Shown here: positions 25,882-34,017 of the stretch, one piece after another
Position numbering within the stretch: position 1 is the first letter of the stretch
Layout: every line of letters begins with the position of its first letter
NCBI RefSeq assembly: GCF_002368415.1
Contig: NZ_AP018290.1
Coordinates: forward strand, 1,367,470-1,431,469
DNA: 64,000 bases
Direction: 5' to 3'
Source of the DNA: Calothrix sp. NIES-4105
GTDB taxonomy: Bacteria > Cyanobacteriota > Cyanobacteriia > Cyanobacteriales > Nostocaceae
Position numbers and translations under genes: made by a program
Notes under the pieces: model-generated
The model's input: only the letters and a program-made list of their open reading frames with translations
Told to the model about the DNA's origin: nothing
Database searches by the model: none

Positions 25882-26787
25882 TTAATTTTTTAAGGCGAGT
25901 TCTTTATATACAGGGAAAAAATCAACTTTTGTATTTTGCAAGTGATGAATTAATGCATTAGATAAATATAATGATTCTACAGTTATTTCTGTTTTACCTA
26001 AAAGCGTTGCTTGAGCAGAACGTCCTACTTGAATTTGGACTCTTTTAAGATTTAGGGTTTTAGGTAATTCGTGACCAAAAGTTTTACTTCCGCGTTTTCC
26101 ATCGTAACTAACTGCAAATAATATATCTTTTTGATTTAATTCTTCAAGTGATGAAACAAACCTATCAAAATCTATTCCTGCATAGTATCTTGAGTCTCTA
26201 TTACCACATACTCCTTGATAAGGAGGATCCATGTAAACAAAATCATCACTCTGAACTTGAGATAAAACTTCTTGATAATCAAAAGATGTAAATATACATT
26301 TGCCTTTGAGTAACTTTGAAACTCTTTCTATATTATGCCGCATTTTTTCTGGTTGAGTTCCCTTTCGTCTTTTATCAGGACTTTGATTAAATAAACCTTC
26401 CTTGTTATATCTAACTGCTCCTTTAACGCATCGAGCTAAAAGGTATAAAAAAAGTTTTGGGTCGTTACTAGTATTAAATTTATCTCGAATTTGATAATAA
26501 TGTTTGATTGAATCACCTATTTGCTCGTTCCATACTTGTGAATATGCGTTTGCCACATCATAAGGATGCTCAATAATTAATTCCAAGAGTTGCATTAATG
26601 GTTTGTTCAGGTCGTTTATCCAATATTCCTGAGAAACTTGTCGTGCAGATGCAGCGATGCTAATGGCAGCAGTCCCCGTAAATGGTTCTACCAATCTTTC
26701 TATTTTCTTAGGTAAAAAATTGAGAACGGTTGAGGCAAGACCTCTTTTACTTCCTTGATACTGAATTGGATGTGGCAAATTACCCAT
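25882..26787 (-). CDS. DNA adenine methyltransferase, D12 (Dam) class
   Basis: A 301-residue N6-adenine methyltransferase. Motif X is near the N-terminus (IQYQGSKRGLASTVLNFLP), motif I is VEPFTGTAAIS (33-43) and the catalytic motif IV is DPPY (187-190, VYMDPPYQGV). The D12/alpha-type order matches Dam and type II orphan enzymes. It lies one base upstream of the broken HNH endonuclease gene, so it was the protective methylase of a restriction-modification system and is now probably an orphan. The recognition sequence cannot be read from the protein. Confidence 0.92.
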   Translation of the reverse strand: MGNLPHPIQYQGSKRGLASTVLNFLPKKIERLVEPFTGTAAISIAASARQVSQEYWINDLNKPLMQLLELIIEHPYDVANAYSQVWNEQIGDSIKHYYQIRDKFNTSNDPKLFLYLLARCVKGAVRYNKEGLFNQSPDKRRKGTQPEKMRHNIERVSKLLKGKCIFTSFDYQEVLSQVQSDDFVYMDPPYQGVCGNRDSRYYAGIDFDRFVSSLEELNQKDILFAVSYDGKRGSKTFGHELPKTLNLKRVQIQVGRSAQATLLGKTEITVESLYLSNALIHHLQNTKVDFFPVYKELALKN

Positions 26788-26941
26788 TTTACGATAGAGT
26801 GTTTATCAATGATAGTTTTAAATACAAATATTCTACCACAAGCTGTTAATACGCAACACAGGCGCCAAATCTACAAAAATCGTTCTATCATAATTTCATC
26901 TATATATAGCAATCCTAAATCATTTATGAAATTTTAAACAT

Positions 26942-27491
26942 TCATCTTCTTTTTCTTCCTTTGTGTCCTTTGTGACGAGCGTGGTTCATTACAGTAAAAT
27001 CACTACCTGTTGCAATCATACCAAAACAGGGTTTTTCGGTATTTGGACTACCTAACATATAAGCAATAATTTGTGCTAAACCTTCTTCAATTGAAAAAGA
27101 AGCTTTTTTCGACTCAATTATCATTACCCATAATTGTCCTTTAAAAATCAGCGTATCAATTCTACCTTTAATAGTTACATCTTCGCTTTTGTTCGGCAAT
27201 ATCTACAGATTCTTCTGCTTTAACATAAAAAGGAGAGAGGTAAAAATCTCCAATAAAAAGTATTGGATCAACAATTGCCATTCTGACAACATCTTCTAAC
27301 AAGGGAGGGTAGTTAAGAAGGTTGACATAACCAGCTTTAACTTTATCTAAAAGCTGTTTATCTAAATCTGTAAGCTCAGGTAAATCATGTTGCCATTCAT
27401 GGAAAAATTGCTCATCTAAAACTAAATCAATACCAAAATTATCTATTAAGTAACGAAGATCAACATATGAAGCTTGTTTTATCTGTATCAT
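26942..27491 (-). pseudogene. Frameshifted type I restriction R-like/HsdR_N-type nuclease domain
   Basis: The 5' frame (27491 to 27168) encodes MIQIKQASYVDLRYLIDNFG and on to DFYLSPFYVKAEESVDIAEQ, then diverges to KRRCNY stop. The second frame (from about 27185) gives SEDVTIKGRIDTLIFKGQLW, VMIIESKKASFSIEEGLAQI and IAYMLGSPNTEKPCFGMIAT. GRIDTLIF..IESK is a PD-(D/E)XK nuclease core. Both parts belong to one cyanobacterial family. The end, MNHARHKGHKGRKRR, is translated from a CACAAAGG repeat, so the true C-terminus has been lost as well. Confidence 0.78.
26945..26992. repeat. CCTTTGTGTCC interspersed repeat
   Basis: TCTTCCTTTGTGTCCTTTGT followed by GACGAGCGTGGTTCATT. One of at least six copies in the window (16480, 33945, 46665, 49130, 63215). 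It overlaps and ends the nuclease pseudogene. Confidence 0.75.
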
Positions 27492-27528
27492 AAATTAGTA
27501 ATTCCTAATTGAGCGTGCGTTGAAACTC

Positions 27529-27942
27529 TTAAATACCCGACTTCTCTGAAAAATTGAACATTTTACCCGTTGACATTAACCACCCAAACCCAATTAAACA
27601 AGAATAACCCCCAAATAAAAAGGCGCCATATCGTCCTGCTGTTTCTGGTTGCATATCTACCATTAGCTGAGAAAAAGTTGATAGTACTAAAACTTCACCA
27701 AGCATTCCAGGTAAAGCTAGACATATTGCTGCTTGTAAAGCATCTTCAGATTTAATACGGCGCCACTTTATCAACCCCCACCCAATGCCACAGTATAAAA
27801 CAGCCGTGACAACCATGTTACCCCAATATCCAACTGTAGAAGCTTCAAAAAAGTATGACCCAATCACACTGTAAACAAATGTTCCTATTGCCCAAATAAC
27901 TAAACCTAGTGAGGCAAGAATAATTCCATCTTTGCGCTTCAT
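27529..27942 (-). CDS. Four-helix membrane protein (DUF5367-like)
   Basis: 137 residues with four predicted membrane helices (IILASLGLVIWAIGTFVYSV, VVTAVLYCGIGWGLIKW, AICLALPGMLGEVLVLSTF, YGAFLFGGYSCLIGFGWLM). The pattern resembles DUF5367 proteins; that name is tentative. It is divergent from a TetR-family regulator, with two copies of a palindromic operator in the short space between, so expression is probably repressed by that regulator. A role as a small drug or stress permease is inference from that context. Confidence 0.72.
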   Translation of the reverse strand: MKRKDGIILASLGLVIWAIGTFVYSVIGSYFFEASTVGYWGNMVVTAVLYCGIGWGLIKWRRIKSEDALQAAICLALPGMLGEVLVLSTFSQLMVDMQPETAGRYGAFLFGGYSCLIGFGWLMSTGKMFNFSEKSGI

Positions 27943-27970
27943 CGTTATTTGCTCCTTTTATTATGTTAAT

Positions 27971-28011
27971 GTAATAGCTGTTACGTTAATTATTACTGTA
28001 ATAGCTATTAC
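27971..28011. promoter_or_regulatory. Two palindromic TetR-type operators
   Basis: GTAATAGCTGTTAC (27971-27984) and the perfect palindrome GTAATAGCTATTAC (27998-28011) are 27 bases apart, centre to centre, and each is followed by GTTAATT. They fill the region between the divergent TetR and membrane-protein genes, exactly where an autorepressor should bind. Confidence 0.8.
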
Positions 28012-28027
28012 GTTAATTGTCAAGCTC

Positions 28028-28585
28028 ATGAGCCGACCACCCGAACCGCAAAAAAAAGAAGAACTTTTAGAGAAGTGTTTAGCTGCTGTGATAGAGACAG
28101 GCAGCTTGGATAGTAGTATAAACGTGATTGCGAAGCGAATTGGTACGAGTGGAAGAATGCTGGTGTATCACTTTGGTTCAAAGCAGGAGTTAGAGAAACA
28201 GGTTATTGGTTTATTGGAAAGGCGCCTGCGTGATCAGCTATGGTTGTTTGAAGCGGCAACACAAAATTCAGATGCAGCAGAACCTTTAATAAAGATGTGG
28301 CAACATCTTACTTCAAAACAGATGTATGGTTTGATGAAATTAACTATAGAGTTTAATCAGCGTGCGGTGCAAGGAGATCAAGAAACGCGACAATTTTTAG
28401 AGCAAGCAAATCAAGAGTGGATTGAAGCGTTAACTAAAATGTTACAGGATGAAGCGAGCGCTGTAATGCTGCTGCATTTGTTTACTGGCGCCATTTTAGA
28501 TTATCTGACAACAGGAAACGCAGAGCGCGGAGAGCAAACAATTAGAACTTTTATGAAAATGCGTTTAAATAATTTGCTATTATGA
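28028..28585 (+). CDS. TetR/AcrR-family transcriptional regulator
   Basis: About 185 residues from the ATG at 28028. The upstream in-frame extension would read through the operators and is unlikely to be translated. The N-terminal HTH (EELLEKCLAAVIETGSLDSS, INVIAKRIGTSGRMLVYHFG then SKQEL) is typical TetR with the YHFGSK motif; the rest is a helical ligand-binding and dimer domain. It likely represses itself and the divergent membrane protein through the two GTAATAGC-palindromes. The inducer is unknown. Confidence 0.9.
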   Translation: MSRPPEPQKKEELLEKCLAAVIETGSLDSSINVIAKRIGTSGRMLVYHFGSKQELEKQVIGLLERRLRDQLWLFEAATQNSDAAEPLIKMWQHLTSKQMYGLMKLTIEFNQRAVQGDQETRQFLEQANQEWIEALTKMLQDEASAVMLLHLFTGAILDYLTTGNAERGEQTIRTFMKMRLNNLLL

Positions 28586-28640
28586 GGCGCCGTTGAAAAA
28601 CAGCGCGCTCAACTCTTTATACTCGCAGCTAGTAGGTAAA

Positions 28641-28829
28641 CTAGGAATGTTCTAGCCATTTTCGTCCAGCACTTTCTGCTGCTTGTGCAGAATTATATAC
28701 TTTGCGTTTTCCGTAAACACTTCCTTCTGGGCTAATTACACGGAACTGCCATAAGTGTGTACCTGTGTAGAAAACCATTAACACAAAGTGGTTGATGCTT
28801 GTTACCTGTTGAATTATTGTTCTAGTCAT
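28641..28829 (-). CDS. Small conserved-looking hypothetical protein (62 aa)
   Basis: 62 residues, MTRTIIQQVTSINHFVLMVF, then YTGTHLWQFRVISPEGSVYG and AQAAESAGRKWLEHS. The strand-rich middle and C-terminal helix with a WLE end resemble small cyanobacterial proteins of unknown function. It has an ATG start and an adequate frame but no recognised family. Confidence 0.55.
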   Translation of the reverse strand: MTRTIIQQVTSINHFVLMVFYTGTHLWQFRVISPEGSVYGKRKVYNSAQAAESAGRKWLEHS

Positions 28830-29178
28830 ACTGTGTAAGTCTTAGCACATAGTCCACACTCTTATAACTTTGAATATACCTATTGTGTCAACAGTATTAT
28901 AAAAAGATTTATTAAAGATGCCACCTTGATTACAACCATAAATGTAAATTTATATTAAATATTTCATCCTTCTCACAAGCGTTTATTTTTGACAGGGAAA
29001 ATTATAATCACGGTTACAAGTTCTTGTGTGACAATGTTACCACATTAATGGATTTTATGGATTTTATAGATATGAGTTCATCCCCGAAAATCGTGAAGTC
29101 GTCGCAGCGCATCATTATAATACATTAGCTCTACTTTTGATATACTATATGCAAATGAATAAAAATATTAAGATGATG
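28830..29178. other. Intergenic stretch, nothing recognised
   Basis: About 350 AT-rich bases with no supported ORF, RNA gene or strong hairpin. A short direct repeat GGATTTTATGGATTTTATAG occurs near 29049. Confidence 0.4.
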
Positions 29179-29361
29179 TCATAGAGAATTTCTCTCGCGC
29201 TCGTCAAAGTCTTCTATCCAGCTTTCGCTTTCTTTCTGTGTTTCGGATTTTTTCTGACGCTGGAGTTTTGAGCTTATAAATTCTGGTAGCCTTTTAGTTA
29301 TAAAATATACAATATCTTTCAGTATCATCTTACATAACCTCGGTAATCGCTTCTCAGGCAA
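29179..29361 (-). CDS. Possible small basic protein (60 aa)
   Basis: 60 residues: a hydrophobic first half (LCKMILKDIVYFITKRLPEF) and a very charged second half (SSKLQRQKKSETQKESESWI then EDFDERERNSL). It may be a short amphipathic protein or a spurious frame; no family recognised. Reported because no competing gene exists here. Confidence 0.3.
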   Translation of the reverse strand: MPEKRLPRLCKMILKDIVYFITKRLPEFISSKLQRQKKSETQKESESWIEDFDERERNSL

Positions 29362-29524
29362 GAGAGTACTACGTTATTGTACTGTCGATAATATAATTTT
29401 AGGTGATTTAATTTGCTCATTCTTTGTATGTACACTTGATGTTAATTCTGTTTTAACGTAGAAAAAATATTTTTATTGTATTGGCGGAAACTATAATTAC
29501 TAAAATATGAGGCGCCTGTTTTTT

Positions 29525-29974
29525 CTAGAATATTTCGTCTAGAACGCAGTTAAATGGCGTAATTGTAACTTCGCGGTTTCCTTCTTCGGTATGTGTTAGA
29601 TGGATGTTTATATAACTATTTGGTTTATAAGGCATTCGTTCTGCCCATTCAATTGCTACAATTCCTGGTATAACTTCGATACCTTCCCAATAATTTTCGA
29701 GATTAAGTGCTTCAACTTCGTTTTGTTCTAAACGGTATAAGTCTAGATGGTAAAGTGGAATGCGCGAAGAGGTATATTCGTTGATTAATGTGAAGGTTGG
29801 GCTGACTATTGGGTCGGTAATACCTAAACCTTCACCAATTCCTTTTATTAAAGTCGTTTTACCTGCTCCTAAGTCTCCCTCTAATAAGATTACACTCAAG
29901 GCAGGTAAAGCACGACCAAGTTTTAATCCTAACTCATGCGTATGTTCTGCATTTGCAAGGGTTAGCTTTATCAT
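29525..29974 (-). CDS. tsaE: tRNA threonylcarbamoyladenosine biosynthesis ATPase TsaE
   Basis: 149 residues with Walker A EGDLGAGKTTLIKGIGEGLG, the conserved SPTFTLINEY, LYHLDLYRLE and EWAERM motifs that define TsaE (YjeE). TsaE works with TsaB and TsaD to make the t6A modification at position 37 of ANN-decoding tRNAs. It is complete. It lies 170 bases downstream of yvcK on the same strand, separated by two hairpin repeats. Confidence 0.95.
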   Translation of the reverse strand: MIKLTLANAEHTHELGLKLGRALPALSVILLEGDLGAGKTTLIKGIGEGLGITDPIVSPTFTLINEYTSSRIPLYHLDLYRLEQNEVEALNLENYWEGIEVIPGIVAIEWAERMPYKPNSYINIHLTHTEEGNREVTITPFNCVLDEIF

Positions 29975-29995
29975 CTAACTCTTAACTCCTAACTA

Positions 29996-30056
29996 CTGTA
30001 CGGGCTAGTTTATCTATATCCTGGTAAAGAATAGAAAATTTAGGTGAACCAGCCCT
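29996..30056. repeat. TGTACGGGC...AGCCC hairpin repeat
   Basis: TGTACGGGCTAGTTTATCTA and the inverted end GGTGAACCAGCCC enclose a conserved AT-rich centre ending TTTAGGTGAACC. A second copy with GGGCGGG/CCCGCCC arms is at 50256-50315. The compensatory arm changes between copies (GGGCTAGTT/AACCAGCCC versus GGGCGGGTT/AACCCGCCC) suggest a conserved hairpin. Confidence 0.75.
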
Positions 30057-30087
30057 TTCTACATTTTGGCGCCACTATACCAGTAAG

Positions 30088-30151
30088 GTGCGTCACGCTA
30101 CCAGATTATTAGCTTTGTTTTAATATTGTTGGTGGCGTGACGCACCCTACA
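30088..30151. repeat. GGTGCGTCACGC inverted repeat
   Basis: Arms GGTGCGTCACGCTACCA and TGGTGGCGTGACGCACC surround an AT-rich loop just after the yvcK stop codon. It could serve as yvcK's terminator; the related GGTGCGTGACACC copy is at 54412. Confidence 0.65.
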
Positions 30152-31508
30152 TTTTGGCACCACTATACCAGCGTAACAGTACACGTGCGAGTTTGTATGA
30201 GTCGTGACGAACACACCCTTTTTCGTCTTCGTGCATAATATTTGCTAATACAATTCTACGTCCGAGTTTGGTAACGTCTTCTCGATCTAAAAAGACGGGG
30301 TGTGAGTTTCCTTGAGCATAACGAACTAATGCGCGCGGGGAAGGAGATTTTTTGTGGACGAGTACTGCATTAAATAATGGTCTTCCACAAGCTTTATCTA
30401 TTGCTTTTATATGTTCTGAGACTGAGTATCCTTGAGTTTCACCAGGTTGTGTCATGATATTACATACGTAAATACGCGGTACGTCTGCTGCTGCAATTGC
30501 ATCCGCTATTTGTGGTACTAGTAAGTTAGGTATAACGCTGGTGTATAAGCTACCTGGACCCATGATAATATAATCGGCTTCTTTAATTGCTTTAATTGCT
30601 GCGGGTAAAGCTTTTGGGTCTATAGGAGTACAACCAAAATCAGTTATTGTACCTTTAGCTTCGGTAATTTTTGATTCACCTTCAATTCGGCGCCCATCGG
30701 AAAGTTCAGCCCAAAGACGAATATCACTCAGCGTTGCAGGTAAAACTTGTCCGCGAATTGCTAAAACTTTAGAGCTTGCAGCAACCGCGCGCTCCAAATC
30801 TCCGGTAATGTCACTTAATGCGGTCAAGAATAAATTACCAAAACTATGACCGCTTAAACCATCACCACTACTAAAACGATATTCAAATAACTCTGTTAAA
30901 AGTTTTTCTTCATCGGCTAATGCTGTCAAGCACTTGCGTATATCTCCTGGTGGCAGCATACCAAATTCTTGCCGCAGTCTACCAGATGAGCCACCGTCAT
31001 CACCAACGGTGACAATTGCAGTAATATTAGCACTGTAGCTCTTGAGTCCACGTAATAAAGTTGAAAGACCAGTACCACCACCAATGACTACTATTTTTGG
31101 TCCTCGATATAATCGACGGTGTGCTAAGAGAACATCAACTAGTTCCTCCTCGGCGCCTGGTCGAAGAACCTGAGTAATAGAACTGACGGTGCGAGTTTGA
31201 CCCCAAAGCAACAAAAGCAGTCCAAGTAATAAAACAATAGGCCCACTAATATAGTAGGGTACAATATCTGTGATTTTTCCTAAAAAATTCCTGAGTAGTT
31301 CGATAGCCCAAAAAATTGGCGTGAGTCGAACCGAAATTGCCAACCCTAAAACCCCAAGCACTACGCCACTGATACTTATTAATAGCCAACGCTTAACCGA
31401 AAGTCCAGGGGCTAGCCATTTGAACCACTGGTTAACTCGGTAGGAAGTGCGACGGCGAGACTGAGGAAGCAGAGTATTGAGAGCTTGTTTTATAAAACCA
31501 ATTGACAT
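30147..31508 (-). CDS. yvcK: YvcK/CofD-like UDP-GlcNAc-binding protein, membrane-anchored
   Basis: 453 residues. Two membrane segments at the N-terminus ([20 protein letters not shown] and [19 protein letters not shown]) precede the CofD-like domain with [39 protein letters not shown] then PPGDIRKCL and the C-terminal [14 protein letters not shown]. YvcK proteins bind UDP-GlcNAc and influence cell-wall synthesis, shape and carbon metabolism. The membrane extension is typical of the cyanobacterial form. Starts at ATG 31508. Confidence 0.93.
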   Translation of the reverse strand: MSIGFIKQALNTLLPQSRRRTSYRVNQWFKWLAPGLSVKRWLLISISGVVLGVLGLAISVRLTPIFWAIELLRNFLGKITDIVPYYISGPIVLLLGLLLLLWGQTRTVSSITQVLRPGAEEELVDVLLAHRRLYRGPKIVVIGGGTGLSTLLRGLKSYSANITAIVTVGDDGGSSGRLRQEFGMLPPGDIRKCLTALADEEKLLTELFEYRFSSGDGLSGHSFGNLFLTALSDITGDLERAVAASSKVLAIRGQVLPATLSDIRLWAELSDGRRIEGESKITEAKGTITDFGCTPIDPKALPAAIKAIKEADYIIMGPGSLYTSVIPNLLVPQIADAIAAADVPRIYVCNIMTQPGETQGYSVSEHIKAIDKACGRPLFNAVLVHKKSPSPRALVRYAQGNSHPVFLDREDVTKLGRRIVLANIMHEDEKGCVRHDSYKLARVLLRWYSGAKM

Positions 31509-31685
31509 ACAAATATGAATTAGTGGTGATTTTAATAATGATTAACAAAAAATGTACACTACATATGTTTAACATCAAGCGTAAGATTATTACATTTATA
31601 ATCCCATTCATGTAAAATCACGTCATTTAAGTTGCCAGCATTGCTCGTAGGAACGTTGTTTATGATACTAGTTAAGTGAAAATAA

Positions 31686-32177
31686 ATGGAAAAGCGCATT
31701 TTAGGACTAGACCCCGGATTTGCCATTTTAGGTTTTGGTGCCATTACTTATACAGCGAACAATAATGATATTCAGCATACATCAGTAAAAATGCTAGACT
31801 TTGGTGTAATTTGCACTGAAGCCGGCACAGAAATGGGAACGCGCTTGTGTACCCTGTTTGATGATTTGCATGTTTTAATTGAAGAAATTAAGCCAGATTT
31901 AGTTGCAATAGAACAATTGTTTTTCTATAGAATGGGAAATACTATCTTAGTTGCCCAAGCGCGCGGTGTCATTATGCTGGTACTAGCACAGCACAAATTG
32001 CCATACGTCGAGTTTACACCCAAACAAGTGAAGCACGCTTTGACCGGATATGGAAATGCAGAGAAATATCAGGTTCAAGAAGCTGTCGCGCAGGAATTAA
32101 ATTTAGATGTCATTCCAAAACCCGACGATGCGGCAGATGCTCTAGCTGTGGCGCTGACTGCATTGTATCAAATTTGA
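31686..32177 (+). CDS. ruvC: Holliday junction endonuclease RuvC
   Basis: 163 residues. It opens [20 protein letters not shown] with the first catalytic aspartate, then [15 protein letters not shown] with the catalytic glutamate, [20 protein letters not shown] and [16 protein letters not shown] with the terminal acidic pair. RuvC resolves Holliday junctions with RuvAB in recombination repair. It is complete and solitary, as is usual in cyanobacteria. Confidence 0.96.
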   Translation: MEKRILGLDPGFAILGFGAITYTANNNDIQHTSVKMLDFGVICTEAGTEMGTRLCTLFDDLHVLIEEIKPDLVAIEQLFFYRMGNTILVAQARGVIMLVLAQHKLPYVEFTPKQVKHALTGYGNAEKYQVQEAVAQELNLDVIPKPDDAADALAVALTALYQI

Positions 32178-32230
32178 TTTCTTAATCTTTTATTAAGCTT
32201 TTAAATTTTTACTTGATAAAGTACGGGAAT

Positions 32231-32782
32231 TCAACCTAACATCATTGGAACAATAGGAGAAGATTGTGTCGTACCTAGGACTAATTGCAAACCATCAGGT
32301 AAAGCATCAGGGTGGATAACGATAAAACCGAAGCGAGTATAAAAGGGAATCAATTCTTTAAAACAAGATAGATAAATAGGTTCTTTAGCTTCACTAATAA
32401 GATGCTCAATCATACATGAAGCAAGTTTTTGATGTCGAAATTCTTTTTTAATACAAAGATTAAATATAAGTGAATATTTTTTATAAACACGTAGTTCTGC
32501 ACAGCCGATAGTGGCGCCATTATAATCGATAACCCAAAAATCAGAGTAGTCTTTTAACCGAACTTCATATAGTAGGTATAAAGCGATGATAATGGCAAAA
32601 ATAATTGCATTGAACCATAAAAAGAAAAAACACAGTAATATTAAGGAAAGTGTAAAAACATTGATGGGTAGGATGTTACTGACTTCATGCCACGTCAGCA
32701 ACAGTTGTTTAATTTTCCATTTATCCCTCGAACGTGCGCGTCGAATAAAGAAATTAGGCGGTAAGTAGAAGCGATTTTGCAT
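32231..32782 (-). CDS. GNAT-fold N-acetyltransferase with internal transmembrane hairpin
   Basis: About 183 residues from the ATG at 32782 (an earlier frame extension exists). IRRARSRDKWKIKQLLLTWH is the GNAT start, then a hydrophobic hairpin (INVFTLSLILLCFFFLWFN, AIIFAIIIALYLLYEV), then the core WVIDYNGATIGCAELRVYKK, FNLCIKKEFRHQKLASCMIE and PFYTRFGFIVIHPDALP. It shares this unusual layout with the protein at 16635-17195. No neighbour explains its substrate; a membrane-associated substrate is inferred. Confidence 0.78.
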   Translation of the reverse strand: MQNRFYLPPNFFIRRARSRDKWKIKQLLLTWHEVSNILPINVFTLSLILLCFFFLWFNAIIFAIIIALYLLYEVRLKDYSDFWVIDYNGATIGCAELRVYKKYSLIFNLCIKKEFRHQKLASCMIEHLISEAKEPIYLSCFKELIPFYTRFGFIVIHPDALPDGLQLVLGTTQSSPIVPMMLG

Positions 32783-32854
32783 TTTCGTTCTGACGGTACG
32801 ACAGCTATACAAATATAACAACTGAAAAAGCATAAAGGTTAAGGTGGAAAGACT

Positions 32855-33529
32855 TTATTCAGAAATATTAAGACGATAACCAATACCATAAACGTTTTCT
32901 AACCAATCTTTGGCGCCAACAGTTTGAAGTCTTTGTCTCAACCTGCGTACTAAAGTCGTGATAGCATTACTTTCTGGCTCATCCCCCCATCCCCAAAGTG
33001 CTTGTTCGATTTGTGTATAAGTTAACACTTGGCGAGGATGACGCATTAAGTACTCCATAAGTTGGAACTCACGACCTGATAGTTGCGTTGTAATATTATT
33101 TTTGGTAATTGTTAAATTATTGCGGTCGAGATATAGTGATGACAGTGTAAGTGCATCACCTTGCCATAATGGTGAACGTCTTGCGAGCGCGCGTACTCGT
33201 GCCAGTAATTCAATAATATCAATCGGCTTGACTAAATAATCGTCGGCGCCTGCATCTAAACCAATTACTTTATCTTGTGTAGTGTCTTTTGCTGTCAACA
33301 TCAGGACTGGGGATGTTTTTCCACTGTTGCGATATTGCCGACATAACTCAATACCACTAAATGAAGGCAACATCCAATCTAAAATTAACAAATCGTAATC
33401 TTTTTGTGACATTAACCAAATAGCAGTATCTCCATCTTCTACAGCATCAATGGTATGTCCCGCTTTTGCAAGTGCTGCGCGTATCGGTTCCAATTGGTCT
33501 GTGTCGTCTTCTACTAGTAAAATCAACAT
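32855..33529 (-). CDS. OmpR/PhoB-family response regulator
   Basis: 224 residues: receiver (LILLVEDDTDQLEPIRAAL, acceptor Asp in LLILDWMLPSFSG, LMLTAKD, ADDYLVKPI) and a C-terminal winged helix (LSGREFQLMEYLMRHPRQVL, WGDEPESNAITTLVRRLRQR then LQ). It activates or represses genes when phosphorylated by an unidentified kinase; no kinase gene adjoins it. It is divergent from the small membrane protein at 33533 with only three bases between their start codons. Confidence 0.94.
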   Translation of the reverse strand: MLILLVEDDTDQLEPIRAALAKAGHTIDAVEDGDTAIWLMSQKDYDLLILDWMLPSFSGIELCRQYRNSGKTSPVLMLTAKDTTQDKVIGLDAGADDYLVKPIDIIELLARVRALARRSPLWQGDALTLSSLYLDRNNLTITKNNITTQLSGREFQLMEYLMRHPRQVLTYTQIEQALWGWGDEPESNAITTLVRRLRQRLQTVGAKDWLENVYGIGYRLNISE

Positions 33530-33532
33530 AAC

Positions 33533-33940
33533 ATGCTTAAATCTAAATTATTTAAAAAGCTGCGTGCGACTTTATTCGAGTTATGGTTACCTATACCTTT
33601 ATTCGCAGTTGCTTGTTGGGGACTAAGTGGAATTGTAATGTACGTCGTGCTGAATCGCTCTTTATTGGCGCCAAAATATTTAATTGTCGAACCAAAAGCC
33701 AAGCTACCAACTCAGATTATAGTTGCTGCACTACCTCTAAAAGTGGCGCCGAGCGCTATTTTTGTCGAAGTTGATAAAAACAAGGGTATATCACGAGTCA
33801 AAGTCAAAACCAAAAACACCCCAATGACCGAAGTCGTATACGAGTTTCCCACAACCGACGAAAATCAACTTTTATCAGAAATTAGTAAAGCATTGGGTAT
33901 GTCTCGCGAAGATACAAAAAATTTAATTAAGAAATATTAA
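33533..33940 (+). CDS. Conserved cyanobacterial membrane protein (135 aa)
   Basis: 135 residues with one membrane segment (LWLPIPLFAVACWGLSGIVM) after a basic N-terminus, then a soluble domain rich in strands and a C-terminal helix pattern GMSREDTKNLIKKY. I recognise the general type as a cyanobacterial protein of unknown function. It is head-to-head with the response regulator, and the start codons are nearly adjacent, so promoters must overlap the coding regions. Confidence 0.7.
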   Translation: MLKSKLFKKLRATLFELWLPIPLFAVACWGLSGIVMYVVLNRSLLAPKYLIVEPKAKLPTQIIVAALPLKVAPSAIFVEVDKNKGISRVKVKTKNTPMTEVVYEFPTTDENQLLSEISKALGMSREDTKNLIKKY

Positions 33941-33941
33941 A

Positions 33942-34016
33942 CCACAAAGGACACAAAGGCACAAAGGAAAGATTTTTCTCTTATTCTTCGTGTTCTTTGT
34001 GTCTTTGTGGTTCATT
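33942..34016. repeat. CACAAAGG/CCTTTGTG inverted repeat
   Basis: ACCACAAAGGACACAAAGGC on the left and GTTCTTTGTGTCTTTGTGGT on the right form a long near-perfect hairpin between two convergent genes. It is the complete version of the CACAAAGG element that appears as half-copies elsewhere. Confidence 0.85.
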
Positions 34017-34017
34017 A

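Noticed and set aside
25882-26787. The adenine methyltransferase as the cause of GGCGCC enrichment
   Set aside because: GGCGCC has no adenine, so an N6-adenine enzyme cannot act on it.
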